From Gammaproteobacteria bacterium (GTDB lineage: Bacteria; Pseudomonadota; Gammaproteobacteria; Ga0077536): DNA of 64,000 nucleotides. A program made the translations under genes and the position numbers. The stretch spans positions 1 through 64,000 of the forward strand of contig JADLGE010000074.1 of assembly GCA_020849475.1 (NCBI GenBank). The letters run 5' to 3'. Below the pieces are notes generated by a model that was not told the origin of the DNA, did no database searches, and was given only the letters and a program-made list of their open reading frames with translations. Below are positions 59,511 through 64,000 of the stretch, in pieces; the first letter of the stretch is position 1, and every line of letters begins with the position of its first letter.

Positions 59511-62032
59511 GACTCGGCGTACGCACCGCAGCCTGGGCACTGGCCTTGTCGAGCATTCCGATGCTGGGCATGGCGGTCCTGACCTTCTATTCCTCGCGCA
59601 CCACCCTGCGTGAGGAAATCGACAGCCAATTACTGTCCGCCGCACGCAGCGAACTGGCGACCGTCAGCCAGTTCGTCAGCGACGCCGCCGCCGATCTGTC
59701 GACCTGGAGCAACCTGCACATCATCCAGGATGTGCTGACCGACGACGAAGAAGGCGACGCATCGCGCGAGCTTGCGCGCCTGGTGCGCCAATCGTCGAGC
59801 TTCACCGAAATCCTGGCCTTGAACGATCGTGGTCGCGTGGTGGCCGCCACGCGCGCCGCCTATATCGGACTGGACTTGGCCAATTCCACCGCGTTCCGCG
59901 ATGCCACCACCCGTGGCGCCTATCGCAGTGATATCGAGCGTTCGGCCATCATCGATCGCGATGCACTCACCATCGCCGAGCCGATACGCGCTGACTACGA
60001 CCGCAATACCGTCATCGGCGCACTGATAGGCGTCATCGACTGGCAGCGTGTGAGCGGCAACCTGCATGAACTGACCGTGCTCGGCGCACGCCAGGACCGC
60101 GACCGCCGGCTGGTGCTGCGCGATCCGGGCAAGGCCATGCCGCTCTACGACACCATCGGCGCCGAGCCCAGCGCTTACGCTTCCTTACCGTACAGCGCGG
60201 GCCTGCGCATGGCCGAGTTCGACGGCCGCGCCTATCTCATCGGCACCGCGGTGGCGGCCGATGGCGGCGGTCTCAAACGTCCATGGTTGCTGCATACCCT
60301 GGTCTCGACCGCCACCGCCGACGCCAGTGTGCTGGAATTGCGCGACCGCTTCATCGCCTTCGGCATTGTCTTCCTACTGGTCTCGACCGCCGCTGGCCTC
60401 GCCTTCGCGCGCTCCCTGGAACGCCCGATAGTCGCGCTGCAAATGGCCGCCAGCCGCCTCGCCGAACGCGACTTCGACACGCCGCTGCCGGCCGCGCGCA
60501 GCGATGAAATAGGCAGCCTGACCGCAAGCTTCGATGCCATGCGCACGGCGCTGAAATCGAACGAACAGCAGCGCAGCGAAGCCGAGCAGAAGATTCTGCG
60601 GCTGGCTTACTACGACCAGGTCACCGGCCTGCCTAATCGCGCCTATCTCAAGGATTATCTCGCCAGCGCGCTGGCGGCCGCGGTGCGTCACCACAAGCAG
60701 ATGGCGGTGCTGTATTTCGATCTCGATCACTTCAAGCGCATCAATGACACGCTCGGCCACGGCGCCGGCGATGTGCTGCTCGAACAGGCCGCCCAGCGCC
60801 TCAACGAGTGCGTGCGCGGGTCCGACATGCTCGTGCGTGGCGCGCAGCGCGTGGCCCACGATGACCGGCAGGCCGAACACACCATGGCGCGCTTCGGCGG
60901 CGATGAGTTCGTGCTGGTGCTCAATGATCTCGAAGACGCCTACGGCGTGGCGCGCGTGGCGCGACGCCTGCAGGACGCCTTCGTCACGCCGTTCAAAATC
61001 GGCTCCGATGAATTGTTCGTGACCTCCAGCATCGGTATCGCCATGTATCCCGATGACGGCGCCGACGCCGAGACGCTGTTGCGCAATGCCGACGCCGCCA
61101 TGTACGACGCCAAGCAGCACGGCCGTAACAACTACAGCTTCTACATGAAGGAGATGAACGCGCGCGCGCGAGATCGACTGTCGCTGGAAGGACGTTTGCG
61201 CAAGGCCATCGAGCAGGAGCAGTTCGAACTCCACTACCAGCCGCAGCTCGACCTGCGCAACAACCAACTCATCGGCCTCGAAGCACTGGTGCGCTGGGCC
61301 GATCCGGAAAAGGGGCTGATCAGTCCGATGGAATTCATTCCACTCGCCGAGGAGACCGGCCTCATCGTGCCGCTCGGCGAATGGATTCTGAAACGCGCCT
61401 GTCAGCAGATGCGCGCCTGGAACGGCAGCGCTCTCGGTGGCGTGCGGGTCGCCATCAACCTGTCGCTCAGGCAGGTCAAGGAAAAGAACTTCGCGGCGCT
61501 GGTCGGCGAAGTGCTGGCGGCCAACCAGCTGCCCGCCTCGCAGCTCGAACTCGAACTGACCGAATCGGTGCTGATGGAAGACAGCGACGGTCCGGGCCGC
61601 ATCCTCGACAGTTTGAAGGCGATGGGTTTGAGCCTCTCGATAGACGACTTCGGCACCGGCTATTCGTCGCTGAGCTATCTCAAGCGCTTCGCCATCAACA
61701 GTCTCAAGATTGATCGCAGCTTCGTGCGTGACATGGAAGCCGACGGCAACGACCAGGCCATCATCACCGCCATCATCGCGATGGCGCACAAACTCAATCT
61801 CGACGTGGTGGCGGAAGGCGTGGAGACGCGCGAGCAGGCGCTGCTGCTGCGCCAGTTGAACTGCGATCAGATTCAGGGCTACTGGCTGAGCCGGCCACTG
61901 CCGCCGGCCGACATCGAGCGCTTCGCCAGCGCGCCGCTCGCAGTGCTCGACAGTCTGCCCTTGAACAGCCCGACGCCGACCCTCACGCTGCTGGCCCACG
62001 AGGGCATGCGTCACGCCGCGGGCGAGTCCTGA
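59507..62032 (+). CDS. Membrane-bound GGDEF-EAL protein with Cache sensor and HAMP
   Basis: 841 residues. One N-terminal transmembrane helix, a periplasmic Cache-type sensor (~30-285), a second transmembrane helix (~290), HAMP (~305-355), then GGDEF (~365-555) and EAL (~565-815). The GGDEF signature FGGDEF is intact, and the EAL part has EALVRW and DFGTGYSSL, so both cyclic-di-GMP synthesis and breakdown are possible. An inserted loop of about 17 residues (GAQRVAHDDRQAEH) separates the usual inhibitory RxxD (RGSD) from GGDEF, so product inhibition may not operate. ATGA overlap with the upstream sensor. This would control motile-sessile decisions from a periplasmic signal. Confidence 0.92.
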   Translation: MRLGVRTAAWALALSSIPMLGMAVLTFYSSRTTLREEIDSQLLSAARSELATVSQFVSDAAADLSTWSNLHIIQDVLTDDEEGDASRELARLVRQSSSFTEILALNDRGRVVAATRAAYIGLDLANSTAFRDATTRGAYRSDIERSAIIDRDALTIAEPIRADYDRNTVIGALIGVIDWQRVSGNLHELTVLGARQDRDRRLVLRDPGKAMPLYDTIGAEPSAYASLPYSAGLRMAEFDGRAYLIGTAVAADGGGLKRPWLLHTLVSTATADASVLELRDRFIAFGIVFLLVSTAAGLAFARSLERPIVALQMAASRLAERDFDTPLPAARSDEIGSLTASFDAMRTALKSNEQQRSEAEQKILRLAYYDQVTGLPNRAYLKDYLASALAAAVRHHKQMAVLYFDLDHFKRINDTLGHGAGDVLLEQAAQRLNECVRGSDMLVRGAQRVAHDDRQAEHTMARFGGDEFVLVLNDLEDAYGVARVARRLQDAFVTPFKIGSDELFVTSSIGIAMYPDDGADAETLLRNADAAMYDAKQHGRNNYSFYMKEMNARARDRLSLEGRLRKAIEQEQFELHYQPQLDLRNNQLIGLEALVRWADPEKGLISPMEFIPLAEETGLIVPLGEWILKRACQQMRAWNGSALGGVRVAINLSLRQVKEKNFAALVGEVLAANQLPASQLELELTESVLMEDSDGPGRILDSLKAMGLSLSIDDFGTGYSSLSYLKRFAINSLKIDRSFVRDMEADGNDQAIITAIIAMAHKLNLDVVAEGVETREQALLLRQLNCDQIQGYWLSRPLPPADIERFASAPLAVLDSLPLNSPTPTLTLLAHEGMRHAAGES

Positions 62033-62070
62033 GGACTCAGCCTCGGCCTGCGACCCTGTGGGTATAATCC

Positions 62071-62093
62071 CCGCGTGGCAGCACGTCACGCGG
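62071..62093 (+). promoter_or_regulatory. Leader hairpin before the second molybdopterin oxidoreductase, with a TATAAT upstream
   Basis: A 7-bp stem CCGCGTG/CACGCGG with a 9-nt loop ends at the ribosome-binding GGAG (62092-62095), so folding could hide the site. A TATAAT hexamer at 62063-62068 lies just before it but without a recognisable -35 box. Both are weak evidence for local control. Confidence 0.35.
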
Positions 62094-62104
62094 AGAACCC
62101 CTGC

Positions 62105-64000
62105 ATGCCTGATTCAAACGCCAGCGATCGCGTCGTCTATCGCACCTGCCCCCTGTGTGAAGCCACCTGTGGTCTGGAACTGACGGTGCGCGATGAACGC
62201 GTGGTGCGCGTACGCGGCGACCGCGACGACGTGTTCAGCGCCGGCTATCTGTGCCCCAAGGGCGTTGCCCTCGGCGAACTGCATGACGATGCCGACCGCC
62301 TGCGCCAGCCCTTGATCAAGACCGCGACCGGCTTTCGCGAAGCAAGCTGGGACGAAGCCTTCGCCGCGGTCGAAGCGGGACTCATGCCAATACTCGCGCG
62401 TGGCGAGCGCAACGCCGTCGCGATCTATGCCGGCAACCCGGTGTCGCATAATTTCGGCGCCAATCTTTATCTGCGAGCGCTGATCCGCGCGCTCGCCACC
62501 CAGAATTTCTACTCTGCCTCGACCGTCGACCAGATGCCCAAGCACGTGGTCAGCGGCCTCTTGTTCGGCGATCCGCAGGCGCTGCCGGTGCCGGACGTCG
62601 AGCATTGCGAATTCCTGCTCATGCTCGGCGCCAATCCGTGGGAATCGAACGGCAGCCTGTGGACCGCGCCCAATCTGCCGGGACGCCTGAAAGCCCTGCG
62701 CAAGCGCGGCGGCAAACTGGTGGTGGTCGATCCGCGTCGCACGCGCACCGCCGCCCATGCCGATGAGCACCATGCCATCCGCCCCGGCACCGATGCGCTG
62801 TGGCTGCTGGCGCTGGCGCGTGTCATCGTGTTTGAACGTCTGGCCAAGCCTGACCGACTCGCCAAGATCACCAGCGGTCTCGAGCCGCTGCGCGAGCTGC
62901 TGGCGCCGTTCACGCCGCAGGAAGTGGCCGCGCGATGCGGGATCGCGGCCGAACATACGCTGCGTCTGGCGCGCGAACTGGCGGCCAGTCCAGCGGCCGC
63001 GGTGTATGCGCGCTTCGGCACCCATGCCGCACGCTTCGGCACATTGGCGGCGTGGGCCACCGAACTGTTGAACGTCTTGACCGGCAACCTCGACCGCCGC
63101 GGCGGCGTGATGTTTCCACGCGGCGTGCATGAACGCAGCCGCGAAGGCACGGGCGGCGGCAAGGGCTTTCGCCTCGGACGCTGGCGTTCGCGCGTGCACG
63201 GTCACGCGGAAGTGATGAGCGAACTGCCGGTCGCGACGCTGGCCGACGAAATCACCACGCCCGGGCGCGGCCAGGTGCGCGCCCTGCTGACGATCGCCGG
63301 CAATCCGGTGTTGTCGACGCCCGACGGTTCCCATCTGGCGGCGGCGCTCGAACAACTCGAATTCATGGTCAGCGTGGACATCTATCTCAACGAGACGTCG
63401 CGCCACGCGGACGTCATCCTGCCGCCACCGTCGGCACTGGAGCGCAGTCACTACGATCTGTTCTTCACGCGCCTGTCGATACGCGCGGTGGCCAACTACT
63501 CGCCGGCGGTGTTCACCCATGAGGGACTGTCGGAATCGGCAATCCTTGCGCGCCTGGCCTTGATTGCGCGCGGCGAAGGCGCGCAGGCCGACGCTGCGAT
63601 CATTGACGGCGAATTGCTCGACGAACTCGTGCAACGTGAACTGGCCCATCCGCAGTCGTTGCTCAGCGAGCGCGACATCGAACAGGTGTTGGCAAGCCTC
63701 GACGGCGACGAGCCTTGTGAGCGCATTCTCGATTTTCTGTTGCGCAGCGGTCCGCAGGGCGAGGGTTTCGGCCGACGTGTCGACGGCCTGTCACTGGCGC
63801 GGCTGCGCGCCCATCCCCACGGCCTCGACTTTGGCGGACTCGAGGCGCAATTGCCCGGCCTGCTGAAGACACCCAGCGGGCGCATTGAATTAGTCTCCGA
63901 AGTCGTCAGTGCTGAACTTACGCGCATCCGCGCGCAACTGCTCGAACAGCCGCCGGGCGATGCGCTGCTGCTGATCGGGCGTCGTGAATTCCAGTCCAAT
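62105..64000 (+). CDS. Second cytosolic molybdopterin-dependent oxidoreductase, 3' end cut by window edge
   Basis: 632 residues visible. Bis-MGD (DMSO reductase) superfamily: N-terminal cysteines CPLCEATC and GYLCPKG for a [4Fe-4S] cluster, LMLGANPWESNG, VVDPRRTRTAAHADEHHAIRPGTD (split) and VDIYLNETSRHADVILPPPS. No signal peptide, so it is cytoplasmic. It resembles the protein at 44485-46815 in length and motif order, with DQMPKH in the region near the Mo site, so the two are distant paralogues. A GGAG site lies nine bases before the ATG. The remaining ~100-150 residues, including the end of the cofactor-binding C-terminal barrel, lie beyond the window. Confidence 0.9.
   Translation, partial: MPDSNASDRVVYRTCPLCEATCGLELTVRDERVVRVRGDRDDVFSAGYLCPKGVALGELHDDADRLRQPLIKTATGFREASWDEAFAAVEAGLMPILARGERNAVAIYAGNPVSHNFGANLYLRALIRALATQNFYSASTVDQMPKHVVSGLLFGDPQALPVPDVEHCEFLLMLGANPWESNGSLWTAPNLPGRLKALRKRGGKLVVVDPRRTRTAAHADEHHAIRPGTDALWLLALARVIVFERLAKPDRLAKITSGLEPLRELLAPFTPQEVAARCGIAAEHTLRLARELAASPAAAVYARFGTHAARFGTLAAWATELLNVLTGNLDRRGGVMFPRGVHERSREGTGGGKGFRLGRWRSRVHGHAEVMSELPVATLADEITTPGRGQVRALLTIAGNPVLSTPDGSHLAAALEQLEFMVSVDIYLNETSRHADVILPPPSALERSHYDLFFTRLSIRAVANYSPAVFTHEGLSESAILARLALIARGEGAQADAAIIDGELLDELVQRELAHPQSLLSERDIEQVLASLDGDEPCERILDFLLRSGPQGEGFGRRVDGLSLARLRAHPHGLDFGGLEAQLPGLLKTPSGRIELVSEVVSAELTRIRAQLLEQPPGDALLLIGRREFQSN

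Noticed and set aside
62063-62068. TATAAT as a complete promoter for the second molybdoenzyme gene
   Set aside because: No -35 hexamer lies at suitable spacing; noted only as weak evidence.
1-64000. CRISPR arrays, tRNA/rRNA genes, prophage or transposase genes
   Set aside because: No regularly spaced direct repeats, cloverleaf or rRNA signatures, integrase, capsid or transposase frames were recognised by eye; a tRNAscan or HMM search could still find short RNA genes.

Overview
The window is a gene-dense, high-GC stretch of a bacterial chromosome with short gaps, Shine-Dalgarno-led genes and many ATGA/GTGA overlaps. The gene set (quinol nitric oxide reductase with NsrR, Kup, AcoR-type sigma-54 activator, TonB receptor, Tat substrates, DUF1329, DUF1800/DUF1501 and REP-like palindromes) points to an environmental, respiratory, metabolically broad proteobacterium, most likely a gammaproteobacterium. 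No rRNA or tRNA is visible, so I cannot place it further. I saw no CRISPR array, insertion sequence, prophage or plasmid function.

Layout. 1-3.5 kb: a truncated 3-hydroxybenzoate 4-monooxygenase (MobA-like) and a secreted DUF1329 protein. 3.8-13.6 kb: an envelope region with a 1361-residue multi-spanning protein of unknown function, a DUF1800-DUF1501-small exported protein operon, a Tat-type DUF1329 protein and a small lipoprotein. 13.9-14.0 kb: a 161-nt near-complete palindrome. 14-21 kb: lipid and redox enzymes, including an ACP-FAAL-acyltransferase fusion, a SnoaL-like protein, a flavin reductase, a tartrate/D-malate-type dehydrogenase, an aldo/keto reductase and an SDR. 21.3-24.2 kb: norZ-nsrR with a recognisable NsrR operator and an FNR-type box. 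24-28.5 kb: a GT2 glycosyltransferase, an Old Yellow Enzyme, a triple-repeat carboxymuconolactone-decarboxylase-family protein and a PEP-CTERM-like exported protein.

28.5-32 kb holds an AcoR-type activator divergent from an LLM-class flavin monooxygenase, with a plausible sigma-54 promoter and paired dyads between them. 32-38 kb is one tight operon for a complete import route: TonB receptor, periplasmic binding protein, two permeases and an ATPase, of the YnjBCD type. 38-42 kb carries a hybrid sensor kinase and a NarX/NarL-like pair. 42-47 kb runs on the minus strand: MarR regulator, cytosolic molybdopterin oxidoreductase, GST, SDR and CDP-alcohol phosphatidyltransferase. 47.5-49.4 kb is a P450 coupled to an exported thioredoxin. 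49.4-53.4 kb carries ribA and a split B12-dependent acyl-CoA mutase with its MeaB chaperone. 53.6-58.3 kb carries kup, an amidase and an AMACR-type CaiB protein. 58.6-62 kb is a periplasmic sensor plus a GGDEF-EAL protein, followed by a second molybdopterin oxidoreductase cut by the window end.

A dispersed palindromic repeat (arms TGTGGGTCAGACT and its complement around a 2-nt centre) occurs nine times at six intergenic sites. Three sites are inverted pairs like BIMEs, and one copy supplies the last codons and stop of nsrR. The best candidates for undescribed biology are the DUF1800/DUF1501/83-residue protein operon with its 1361-residue neighbour, the TonB-YnjBCD import operon, the mutase with an altered active-site residue, and the two repeat classes.
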